Source of the DNA: Pipra filicauda
Taxonomy: Eukaryota > Chordata > Aves > Passeriformes > Pipridae
Length of the DNA: 64,000 nt
Direction of reading: 5' to 3'
Assembly: GCF_003945595.2 (NCBI RefSeq)
Contig: NW_024104422.1
Coordinates: 133,743-197,742, forward strand
Position numbers and translations under genes: made by a program. The notes below the pieces were generated by a model. That model saw nothing but the letters and a program-made list of their open reading frames with translations. It was not told the origin of the DNA and ran no database searches. Shown here piece by piece: positions 22,881 to 34,519 of the stretch; positions within the stretch are counted from its first letter, which is position 1, and the number at the start of each line of letters is the position of its first letter.

Positions 22881-25800
22881 TGTAACCAAATTAGGCAAAT
22901 ATGAGAGGGATTAGATTTACTTGTGAGAAGCTTTACTGGATTTTTTGTTAAGGAGTTTTTTACGACAGTCCATTTTAATGCACAGTTAACAAAGCATGCA
23001 AAACCAGCAGTGAAAATGTGTGTAGGTGAAAAATTACACAAACTGAAGTTAAGATCAACTTTGTTGATCTGTTAAAGGATCTGTTGATCTGTTATAGTTA
23101 GCCTGTTATAACTGATTTTTGTTACGGGTGATATAACATATTTTTTTTACTTATTTTCAGAATGAAAAGATTGTTTAAATGATTCTAGAGGCAGAAAACA
23201 GCTAACAGTGATTGTGTTTGTGAAATTTCACCCAGTTGCCCCTCACAATGACACAAATAACATATTCTGTATTAACTTTTGTCTTCAAGGGAATCCTCTT
23301 TATTTTCCAAGTTTAGTGAAATATGTGTAATGACTTTTCAGTATTATCCTGTATTTCTTTTCATTTCATTTTCAATCCTGTATGAACTACTCATCTGCTG
23401 AAGTCCGTGAGAATTTTAATGTAGACACCAGTAGAATTTTTAGCTCCTTTCAAGAGATAGTTCTAAGAAGAAGGAAGAATATACTGATGTCTGATTGATG
23501 TTTCATTCACTTTTTTCATGTCAAGGAAAAAAGCAGTCTTGGAAAGACGTAGCAGATAGTAAGCAAACAAATTAAGCAGTTTTGCTGGAAATATTTATAC
23601 TTTTTTCCCAAAATATATTTTGGATGATATGAGTTAGTATACAAACTAATATCACTTGAAATGAGAGTTAAAGAATGATATTTTTGGTATTTCTCTATGG
23701 GGAACTGTTTTGGAGACATCTTATACCTGAGGCAGTCTACTGCATTTCAAAGGAAAGCATTTGCTCTTTAGAAGTAACCTCTGCTAATGGATGCAAACCT
23801 AGCAAGGCAGCAAAATCACTTTGATCTCCCCTTCAAAATGTTTTTGGAATTTACCCATTGCCATGGAATGAATTTCTTCTCCTGGAAAGCACTGAACCTG
23901 TTGTATTGATTATAACTCTTGATCAACAAAGTTAAATCTTAACACTTGAGACTTACAATATGATTTGTATCAATGCACTCCCCGAATACGCCTTCACTCT
24001 CTAAATAGTCTGAAGATTTTCTAGGTCCTTTTCTATTCTGTTTAAATTAAGAGAGTTATCAGCAGAAGTACTTCAGTCCCAAAAATTTGTCACTTCTATC
24101 TCAAGGTAAGTTTTATAAGCAAGAAATTGTGCAGAAATGGCACAATGAACAGGGCATAAAATTAAAAAAAAAAACATACTGTACACAGTGGCAAAAGTTA
24201 CCAAGATTTTTTTTGTTGTTTTTGTACAATAAAGTGTATGTGAGTGGATATTTGAAATGCTGGATTTCTGTAGCTTTTAATACTATTAGATAATTTACCC
24301 ATGGACAAAGTCCTGCATAATCAAATTAAAACTAACCAGAACACAGAAGAGTTGAAGTCTGAAATACTTTGGACTTTTAATACAGCTTGATGAGGAAGTT
24401 TATATTCCTTGCTATATGGAATTTTTAAATCTTAGGGAAACAAACTAAAAAGTACCCCACTACTTGGAATTTGTTTGCTTTGTATTTTTTCATTGGAACC
24501 AATTATTTTTCTAGTACTGCTGTTTTGCTTCAGCCAGAACTGAAGAGCTATATTCAATGAGATTTTTATCTTCATATGATCTCTTGGTATAAATATTCTT
24601 CCCACAGATGCAATCTAGTATGCTGAATTTTTTATAGATTTAATAAAAGAACAAAAGCAACAGGGAACAACGCAAATTTCAAAGGCAATTGACAGCCTTT
24701 GCCCTAAAACTTGTACTTAAACAATTGCTTCATATTCATTGAAGAGCCAGTGAAAATCGGAACACATTAGAAAAACTACATCCCACAAGGCAGATGTTCG
24801 AATATGAACCCTAGTCTGGTCTTCCAGTTTTATATACTTTATAAAGGTTAAACTGAGCCCAACAGGCAAGTGCACAAAATGAAGCATTGGACTAGCAGTT
24901 TAAAAGGTGAGAATTCAGTTATATTTTATCTTTGTTTTACTTTCTAGTCTTAAAACTGTTATTAGCTTGTAAGCCATGTATAAAAACAAATAGTCATCCA
25001 AGGGAAATATTAATAATAATAAATACAGGATTACACAATAATTTGATTAGCCCAATAAATTAACAAACTATAACAATTCCATGCACTGTATATAATTACT
25101 TAAAAAGAAAGTAGAGTAATTAAATTACGTATTTTAAACACTACCGGATATATGACCAAGTCACACAATATAAATCAAGATGAATATCTGACTTTTCATG
25201 TTCTTCATTCAGATTTTGACAATAAAATTATGCAAAATCTGACTTCAGATCAGAATGTTGCTGAAGAGAGCAGATACTGAGTCCTGACTGAAGCTCATTT
25301 TGAAATATTGCACAGACTGAACTTTCTATCCTTTATGAATGATTTGGCTGATATTTAAGACATTTTATTATTTGATCTAGACAGATGAAATCACATTTAC
25401 TCGACCCGGAGTGAAGGAAACTAATGGGTCTTCTCAAAAATGCAATGTCACCCAAGCACTGGCCAGAAGACTGACTGGTAGAAGCAAATTGGCCCATGGC
25501 TTAATTTTGTATGAACACATACCTTTGAGCTAGACACCATATTGACCATGCTTGCTGAACAGGAAGGTAAATTCTAAGAAACACCCACATGAATAACTGG
25601 GCACCATCAGACACGAATGTTTAAGGAATTTGTGTTCGGGGGAAAAAAATGGCAAAGTGAGCTTTTAATATTTGGACTGTAAAAGGGAAAGAATATGAAT
25701 AAAACAATCCTTTCTTACTGTTTTGGAAGGAAAGAGGAAGTAGAAAAGAATTTAAGATGCAATATTTGCATTTTTTAAGTGAATAAAGCTGACATTTCTC

Positions 25801-28800
25801 GGAGAGTGGCTGAGCACCTCCTTCAAAATAACCAACTTCAGGAAAAGAAAGAAAGAAATCCCACAGCTTCTGTAGCTAATGTTGCACAAAGGCCCTGTTA
25901 CCAAAACTTCCCCCCCCATCCCCAGTGGGCAGGAAGAGGGGCTGCTGCTGGAGTTGCTGTTGCTCTCTGTGCACAACGCCGTGTCCCGATGTGTGCCAGG
26001 GGAAACTCCCTCGTGTTTCACAGGGGCAGGAGCGCTCGTGCTGCGCGCACAGAGTCTCCCAGCGCCGACACACGTTGACTCCAGCGGCAGAACGCCTTTC
26101 CACGACACTGTAGAGACACTTGACTTCCTATTGGGGAAGTGCAGCTTTCTTTCCTAACAATGGGCCAACTGGTTTTCATAACGGAGATAAACGCTCCCTG
26201 CTGTGAATTGTAATAGAAAAACATGTCAAACAACCAACAATAAAAAGCAGCGTGGCCAAAGGACCCGCTTTTCCTGTTTTTATGTGCAGCACAGAGGAAA
26301 CCAAGCACGTGAACTGCACTTGGCTCCTTACAAGTCAAAATATCGCTTCTTTTAAATGAGAAGAGGAAAAATGCAACCCATTTCTGACCTTTTTCCTCAC
26401 TCTGAAGTGCAGACATGAAAACTGAACCCATTAGCACTTAGTTGCCAGAGGTTATAATGAAACCTCTGAATGTGAAAGTCAGATGCTTTATTAAAAAAAA
26501 AAAAGGAATGGTTATTCAGTTAGGATTTTTCCATCCTTTTAAAAGCTGTTACAGTATAAGTGATAAGGACATCCAGCTGCCATTCTGATGATCCTATGAT
26601 ATTTTTTAGTTTTATATTCTCTGCTTTTGCTGACAAAAGTTCACTTGCTTAAACCTCCCTTCTCTTTCATCCCTCCATCTGTTCACTTTCTCCTGCCCTG
26701 CATGCTGCTCTTATTCATCATCTTAATTTTTCTCCCAACTACCTTTTACAGCCCACTAGCTTTATTTTGACATTTCTAATTAATTAGTTCTGTGACACTC
26801 CCTTTCTTGCTGTCCTTCTCATCTGCTTAAAGTGGATGATGCCAGAAATGAGGTTTTTTTAGTGAGCATGGATGATTCTGCAAATTATTGGTTAATATTG
26901 GATCTTCTTGCTTTGGGTTAAACTGTGCTGAAGGTGGTCAAAGAGATCAAATACACACATTACCAAAGCTGAAGACAACCCAAGTTTACAGTACCCTCTG
27001 ATAATGGTTGATGACCAGGTATCAAAAGTGACATCTGTAGTCTGAACAGCTGTCTACAGTGCCGAGAATCATTTTGATAACAGTGAATTTTTGATAGCCC
27101 TGCTTTGACAGGAGTGAACATGGCTGTTTGTTATTACTTTTGTTCTTTCCTCAAGCAGAGGTATCTTCTGTTGCCTTTTTCTGTTTCTCTTGTTTGTTAT
27201 CTGTACTAGACTCCTTGAAAGAAATACTGGTGCACGTGCCAGGCACACTGAGCAGAAGACCTGCAGTATTTAATTTGTAAGTTTTTCAAGGAACACCAGC
27301 CCCATACAGGAAACCTGATACCTCCAGGTCTCAAAAGACTTAATTGCTCATGCCTAGGCTAACTACACAACATGTGTGCTTGGATGCATCTGACTCACTG
27401 CACCTACAGAATGAATATTTGCCTGAGATCTGAGGAACTTCTCTAAGCGGCAGGTGCTGGGAAGGTGCAGGAAGTATCCCTGGGTGCCTCTTCTCCCATT
27501 TTTCCTAAAGTATCCACATCACTGGAAGGTGACTAAGCTGGATAGACTTGTTCAATATGTTGTTAGGCCTTCAGCAGTCCTGTTGGTGTGAACCATGCTC
27601 GTGAGAGGTGGTGATGGAAGGGCTAAACCTTCCTAGGTGCCTCTGATGTCCAGCAGTCTCTGTCGTAGTTTTTGTTAGCTGTGATTCTACTACATTGAGA
27701 CTAATTGCTGTTGGATTTTAAAGAAAGAACTTCAAAAGGGCAAAAATAACAGTGACTTCATCTAATGTTGCTGTTTGTGTACTGCATTTTTACACTCCCT
27801 TGGTCCCAATATAAAGCCAGCGCCTCACACCGGGAAGTTACAGTTATCTTAATCATGAACCCTAAATCTCCTAGAGCCTAAGAGGGTTCCTCAATCACTC
27901 TCATGGTGGATGCCTGTGCTTTGGGAACAGAAGGCGCTGGACTCTGTTTATAAATGTGACATTCTAGACAAGCACAAACTGTGAGATTAAAAACAATAGA
28001 TTAGAGAATGCAAGATGTTTGTTACTGTAATAGGGATAATTAGCCTGTGGTTGGGCTGTGAGGGGAATGGGAGAGGTCACAGAAAAAGCAAGCAGGAAGA
28101 ATCACAATGAGAGGTCTCAAATGTGTGGTTATCAGGAATGCTGTTTACACCCTGCTCTGGTTTCTGTTAATAAGACCACAGTTTGGAACCTCTCTGAGGA
28201 CGCTGAAATATAAATGCATTAAGGTACATTAGCTACTACAGCTATAAAGAACCTCAGAGCCATGACATTATCAGATATGCAGGACAAAGAACAGATTCTC
28301 AGAGCAGTCAGAGAAAGCAAACAATTAATTACAAGAATAGCCTTGTCCACATGTTGTTCTTCCCAGACCCAAACCCGATACAAAAAATTCAAAAGGAATA
28401 AATTAGATTTTAAGATGCTCCTAATGAAGGGAGATGTCAAAACTTGCTCTCATTTGATGCAGAATTAAGTATTCTACAAAGGATAGTCATATACCATTTG
28501 TGTAGGGTGTGAAAAAAAGAGAAATAGTACACTTGAGAGCATAATGATAATCAGAATCTCTGTGGCATTGGAGATGATCTAGGAAAAGAAGTGGATGCTG
28601 GAGTATCTCTTGAGCCAATATACTTGGATTGGTGTAGGAAAGAGTAGAAAAAGGGGAAAGTATAAAGCAAAATTAAATTAAATTGAAGTACAGTTGCTGA
28701 AATTTTCTCTTTCCTAAAGTAAAAACTGTCAAATATTCCATATGGCATCTTAGAAGTAATGTAGGACAACAATTTTGCATCATTAGGTCAAATGTTAAAG

Positions 28801-31704
28801 ACTGCTAATATTCTGAGTAGGCCTTCATACTCTCATATTTATATATGTTGTCATCTATACCATAAAATTTAGGTTGCAATTTTTAAATTCCATGAATAAA
28901 TGTAAATAAACATTCCTCTGTAAGAGAGTGGAAAAAAGCAGCTGGCTGTGCTACATTATAATTGAGAATAGGAATGGAAATTCAGTGAGAATAAAGAAAA
29001 GGAGAACTGGCTAATTTGAGTTGTCATTTCTGGTATGCCAACAAAGAGAAAAACTGACACTTGACAATTTTTCAAAGTATATCAAACTTTTAAAAATTCA
29101 ATTTTAAGAACCTACTTAGGACTTTATCATTAAGAAATCTTAAAGCTGAAGTAGTAGAGGTGTTTTACTAACTCAGGTTGCCCATGAGTCCCTTTCTGCC
29201 AGAACTTGCCAGCAATGGACATGTCAGAGTTGAACTATTATGCACAACACTGGTGTGGCCTGCACAGGTGGTTATCTTCCACAAGGCATGACCAATGCCA
29301 CATACGCTATTGCTGGACAAAAGAAAGAAGAGACATTTCATTGCTGTGAAACTGGCCTGTGCAAGTCATGACAAGCTCTGGCTACTGAAGTATAGCACTG
29401 AGGCTCTTGGTAGCAATTAAGCTTTGATTCACATCTGCAGAGATTCTTCTTTCCCATCCCATGTTTGAACTGCTTCACTGAACTTCTGCACAGTGTCAAA
29501 ATGTACCTACAAAGAGAAAAGGGAAAGACAGAGCTCCTAGAGACAAATGTATCCTGTAGAGTCACTTATTCAGGCCCAGATATGCTCTCTTCCAGTTTCA
29601 TGCACGTGAATAACTTTATTGCCTTCAATGGCACTTCTTGCAAACCTAGATTGATGTTTGATGGATAACGGCCTAAACCTTGCAACTGTAAATTCCCTAC
29701 TCATATACATTAAAGCCTTCTGAGGTAAAATAAATAAGTAATTAAACAAAATTAAAAGGATCCTGTCCACTCATAAAGATTTTCCTCATTTTTTAGACAT
29801 TCTTTTTCTACATGAATATTTTAAGTGTGGAATAGCTCTGATGATTAATACTGTGCTGAGACGCATAATTCCAATGGGTATAACTAGTTCTGTTATGAAA
29901 GATGCTCATCAAATGTTGAAAAGTATATAAAATATTTACAAGAAATTTTATAACTTTTTTCAAAAGCCATGTACAACATGTGGCCTTACTGTACTGCATA
30001 TCTACTCTATTTTTATTACTACTTATTTGAAGTCTCAATCTGTCATAGCTGTGGTTCTATAGCAGTCTGACAACTGTGTAGTAACACTGTCTGTATTTTG
30101 TTTCTTTTCACAGTAGAACCACAGAATGTTTATAATTGACCGTACGGTGACACACAGTTTTTGTGACCCACATCTTTGTTTTATTTCGCATGAGTTGTCT
30201 GCACTCTACTATTTCCTGTTATATGTATGCTTGCATTCTGCTTTCTTGTCAGATCTGCTAAAAATGGGCAAAATCTGTTGATACCTGTGCTGCAGGGACT
30301 ACCTACAGACCAGGAATACAGTCTGTAGTTCAGCAAAGCACTTAAGGACACAAATAACCTCTATTGTTACTCAGCAAAGCAATTTATTTAAGTATGGAGT
30401 TGAGTGTTACACTAATAATGGATGGAATGATTGTTGCTTGGTGCTAAAGCTGTGCTGAATTGTATTTCTAGGCAATCAAGGAATTAAAGGATGACCCCGT
30501 TGCTTTAGCTATAGTGAAAAATGTTGGGGAAAAATTACAAAGGAAACAGAGTAGTTTTCTCAGCCCTATTTTCCTCTGAATAGTGAGCACAACAAACTGT
30601 GCTATGATGGCAGACACAAACAATTGAAGGAAAACATGACTATAATCCAGTACACCATTCTGTGTGTTCAAAAGCAGACACGCTTCATGTTTCATCTGTG
30701 TTTATGAACTGGCATTTTACAGCATTAGTAGTGAACCTGGTGACTGTAAATGCATATTTAGCTTATTTAAACTGGTCTCTCATGAGCAATATATATTAAA
30801 AAACAAAACCCTTGTATTTCATTTCACATCCCAGCAAAAATACATTAGAACTGTGCTGATGTTCCTCTTTCAGTATTGCTAAAATTTGGTTCCGTCACTG
30901 ATTGCCCCTCTTTTTGCTCTTATGGTCTTCTGAACACAGGTGAAACAAAGTCCTTTTTCCATTACTTTCCATTTTCACTGTTCCTTCTGTCACATGGTTG
31001 GTTTTGCCACCCTACACGTCAACCCAGGCACTTGTTCTTCGGGATGTACAAGAAACTTCCAATCCCACAGTTCACTCACACTTGTACTCCGTGAGGGATT
31101 CCATAGAGTTTAACTGGGGTCCAGTCTCACCTATTGTGTGCAGTCTTAGGCCATGATTGTTTAAGAGAGATCAGTCAAGTGATGCATAAGCATTCCTAGT
31201 GCGAGTACAGGATTGGGCATGGGCAAAAGACAAAGAGTCCCATGTAAAGACAGAGCTCAAATACCAAATTCCCTCCAAGATAAATCTGTAGGGTTCATGC
31301 TTCTTTGGATTAGATCCAGTAATCAGTAAAAGGGATATGACATTTTGATTGCTGTGAGTTGTCACCAGAGGGATTCTGAGAAGCAAACAAACCTGGATGG
31401 ATGTAAGCGAAGAGAGGAGGTTCCATCCAACCTGGCAAGAAACAGATGATGTAAGAAAGAGTTGGTTTTGTAAAGAGAAATAAGCAAGGCATGAAAAGCC
31501 AGAAGAGATGCTATTTAGGTGTTTTCCTCTTGAAGGTGAAGGAATTTGCACTGAAGGAAAGCAGAAGCAAGAATTTGAAGCATTTACCACATGTTTCAAG
31601 CCATGATAGATGAGGGGACTGTAAGCAATTTAATGAGCAAGGAGCAACATGAATGACAAAGAATATGTCACAATATTAGACTACGGCAATGGTAGGTAGT
31701 ACTT
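22881..31704. other. Unique AT-rich DNA with one CpG cluster
   Basis: No mobile element or recognisable exon was found. Notable items are a 20-bp spaced repeat of GTTGATCTGTTA at about 23063-23094, a weak splice-framed open 54-mer at 24052-24105, and the CpG cluster at 25960-26110. Open frames reach 139 codons (minus, 26018-26437) and 142 (minus, 31171-31599), without known motifs. Confidence 0.6.
25960..26110. promoter_or_regulatory. Isolated CpG cluster, possible small CpG island
   Basis: I count 14 CpG dinucleotides between about 25977 and 26104, including TGCGCGCA and AGCGCCGACA, in a neighbourhood where CpG is otherwise rare. More scattered CpGs continue to about 26330. Retained CpGs in vertebrate DNA usually mean germline hypomethylation at a promoter or enhancer. 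Several overlapping open frames on both strands are expected here simply because GC-rich sequence lacks stops. No transcription start or first exon could be assigned. Confidence 0.4.
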
Positions 31705-31748
31705 CTAAAACAAGTAGTCTACTTGTTTTAGACACTAAAAAAAGTGTC
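31705..31748. repeat. Two adjacent perfect hairpins
   Basis: CTAAAACAAGTAG (31705-31717) is followed after one base by its exact complement CTACTTGTTTTAG (31719-31731). Immediately after, GACACT (31731-31736) and AGTGTC (31743-31748) form a second stem with an A6 loop. Flanks show no terminal repeats or target duplication that would make this a known miniature transposon. Confidence 0.75.
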
Positions 31749-33389
31749 CTCCTACAGCTCCTCACATTTCTACATGGAATGGATTGTTTGGAGTATGTCA
31801 AGGACTACAAGACTACCACATTTCTTCAGTTACCACCTTAATCAAATATTTGGTGGGATCCCATATATTGTTATATTGAATTGTTACAGGACCTGGAGCC
31901 CTCAATCACAAAGTGGGGACCCTGTGTAAAGGTCCAGCAACGCATTTCAGCCAGTGGACAGGAGGAATTTGTGTTCTCCAGCAAGGCATTTAAACACACA
32001 CACTGACATTTGCAGTGCAAGGGTTTATTGTTGCTGACAGTGAGTAGGAGAGAAAGGGAGGGAAACAACTCTGTGCACAACGCAAACAAGAAAATGTACG
32101 GAATGAAAACTCAGATACATCCCTGAAACATGACAGAAGATCAGATTAATCCAGTCTTTTCTCTGCATCTCCTATTTCTTTTAGTTTAAATTTGGGGAAA
32201 TAATTTATTCCTTGGGCTACGGACAGCAACTTTATAACTTGAGATAAAATACTGCATTTTAGACTTGCCCATAGCTGGGCAGAGAATATTTTATACTACC
32301 TATGTCAACAGAGAAATAATCAAATGTATCTTCTCACTGCTCTAATTATGCTGTTACTATTTTACAGTTATGCTATTATTTTTATAGCAAATTGCTCACA
32401 AAATATTTAATATGCCTATTGGTCATTAAATACAGATTTCAGTATTTTAAGTATGGCAGGATACAACAGCATTCCTTTATCCTCTTGACAGATAAGTAAA
32501 TACCTAATATGTAGTAAAACACGCAGTTTTCAGTAAACTTATACTAACTGTAAAGTTGCAGTTCTTTTTTCTCTTTATTCCTTATTATTCACCTGAAACT
32601 AAATGTTCCTGGTGGTTAATGTTTGCTACTGAGCAAAGATCGAGTCAATCCAATCTAGGATAGTTTACTATAAAAATCAAGTATTTCCCAAACTGTTTTT
32701 CTCAGGGGAAGTTGGGAAAAGGAAGAAGGAAAAAAAGGGGGAAAAGGATTTAACTAGCTCTAGACCTAGTTATATGTTTCTTAACTTCATTTCTTTTTAA
32801 TTATGTTCTCCCGCAAAGCAAATTTCTCCTTTTGTTTTGATGAGCAGCTCAAACAACTATTCACAAAGTCCTGGTATTGTTAGCAGAAAAAGCACCTACA
32901 AGAAGTAAACTTCATGCTCTCTATAACATATATTATTGGAAAGTACAATGACCTCATTTAAGTACACGTGGGTTACCTCATAAATAGAGCAAGCCCATTA
33001 TTGTAAGAGAGAGCAGATTACAGCCTGATACCCAAGACCTCAGTCTGTTTATGAGCAACTCTCTGAGCCCAAAGGGAATGCACACAGCGACTTCTTCTCC
33101 TGTCTGCAGACTTTGTGGAGTCTCTGTAGCCTGAGAGTTTGGTAAACCCAGAACTCCCCAAATCCTTTGAAAACTCCCGTTTTGCTTTGTTTTTAAATCA
33201 CTAATTATGCAACAACACAAAATGTGATCACTGCTGTAGTTTGTGATATCACTTCTCTCCCATACCTAAAATGCCTTTTGAAGACTGTAGAGAAGCAGGC
33301 TTTAGAAGGGATTATTTCCTGGTTTTAGGGGTGAAGAGAACACTCATTAAGGAGTAGAAGCAATAGCATTTCAGTTAAAGCAAGGCAGG
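31749..33389. other. Unique AT-rich DNA with a purine tract
   Basis: Nothing recognisable as a gene or transposon. A nearly pure purine stretch lies at about 32704-32750 (one interrupting T), a sequence class able to form triplex DNA. Confidence 0.6.
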
Positions 33390-33760
33390 CTCTTCTGTAC
33401 AGCTTTCTCCCACGCATCCCTGCCAATGCCAATGACCTGCTTCACCCCCTGTTATTGCAGTCCTGGGCCCCTGTGTAGCTCTGCCAAAACACCTCAGTCC
33501 TGACCTGTAACGCCCCCTTTGCTATTCCAGTCCTGGGGCTCCTAAAAGGTTCTGCTGAGACCTCCTTTCTGACCTGCAACGAGCTCCCCACTTTTCCTCT
33601 CCCCGAGCCACCGCGCAGCTTTGTGCCAGTGCCCCACAGTACCTCCTGCTCTCCTTGCAGTCTTGGGCCCCTCTGGGCTCTGTAAATAAGCCTCAGTCCT
33701 GACCTGCAGCAACCCTGCTATTAGGATCCAGAGGTCTCTTCTGAGCAGAGTCTGTCTATC
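33390..33760 (+). repeat. Degenerate minisatellite, about 65-70 bp units
   Basis: Repeat landmarks recur in register: CAGTCCTGGGCCCCT at 33458, CAGTCCTGGGGCTCCT at 33528, CAGTCTTGGGCCCCT at 33658, and a weaker CCAGAGGTCTC at 33728. Spacings are 70, 130 (two units with the middle start eroded) and 70. Within units CTCAGTCCTGACCTG recurs about 35 bases in, at about 33494 and 33692, with a weaker match (TTTCTGACCTG) at about 33566. The segment at 33390-33457 aligns as a further diverged unit. This makes about five units. It is GC-rich relative to the flanks and is followed by a G-rich and (TG)n stretch at 33775-33848. Confidence 0.7.
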
Positions 33761-33774
33761 ATTCCAGACCACTG

Positions 33775-33848
33775 CCTCGGGGGGCTGGGGGGATTTTTCT
33801 TCCTTTTTTTGGTGTGTGTGTGTGGAGGTGGGGAGGGAGAGGGAAAGG
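33775..33848 (+). repeat. G-rich and (TG)n low-complexity stretch
   Basis: GGGGGGCTGGGGGG is followed by a T-rich run, a (TG)n run at about 33811-33824 and a G/A-rich tract. Several G runs on one strand could support quadruplex formation. It directly abuts the right end of the minisatellite. Confidence 0.75.
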
Positions 33849-34499
33849 GCTGTTTTTAAAGCTTAATAGAATCAATGAAGAATTTAAAGAATATAGTTTA
33901 ACGTGTTATGAAAACAGGCTTTGCAGAGGTTCACTGCAGCAAAATCACATGAAATGACACTTTTCTACTTGTGGGAACACGACGTGGACTGAAATAGAAG
34001 GAAAGAGCACACAGGAAAGGATTAGTCAGAAGTAATCAAAGATTCTGATAGACAAAAGGAAAACATAAATTTCTCTGTGTGTAATTGGAGGTACAGCTCT
34101 GCACAGCTTATACCTGCTTACTTGTAGCATTCCCTACTGATTTCCCATATTCAGCATTTTTGCTCTCCCCCATCTTTTCACATCCTTGCTCACGTGAGCT
34201 GTGACCCACCAAAGGCTGATGCACGCTGAGTCTCACTGAGTTCAAGGGGACTGGTTCACATACGTAAAATTACTCATGAGTGAAAGGACAGGAAAAAATT
34301 TGAGGATTCAAATCACGAAGTGTTTGAGACAGAGGTCTTTTAACTTTTGCCTGTAGAGTTTTTTACAAAAAAATTCATCTACAGTAATACTGTCTTGAGT
34401 CATACTAATGTCTAAGACATCAAACTTTAAATGCAAAAATCTACTTTCAGGAATGAGATAACTCTTGTTACTCCATTGTTTAGAATGCAGATGTGGCTT

Positions 34500-34519
34500 C
34501 CCCCCCCCCCACCCCCCCC
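34500..34519 (+). repeat. C11-A-C8 homopolymer tract
   Basis: Nineteen C residues broken by a single A at 34511. Length variation and assembly error are likely; the complement is a G run with quadruplex potential. Confidence 0.85.

Noticed and set aside
25779..26157. Several overlapping open frames on both strands
   Set aside because: They coincide with the CpG-rich patch, where stop codons are scarce. None shows a family motif or clear splice boundaries.
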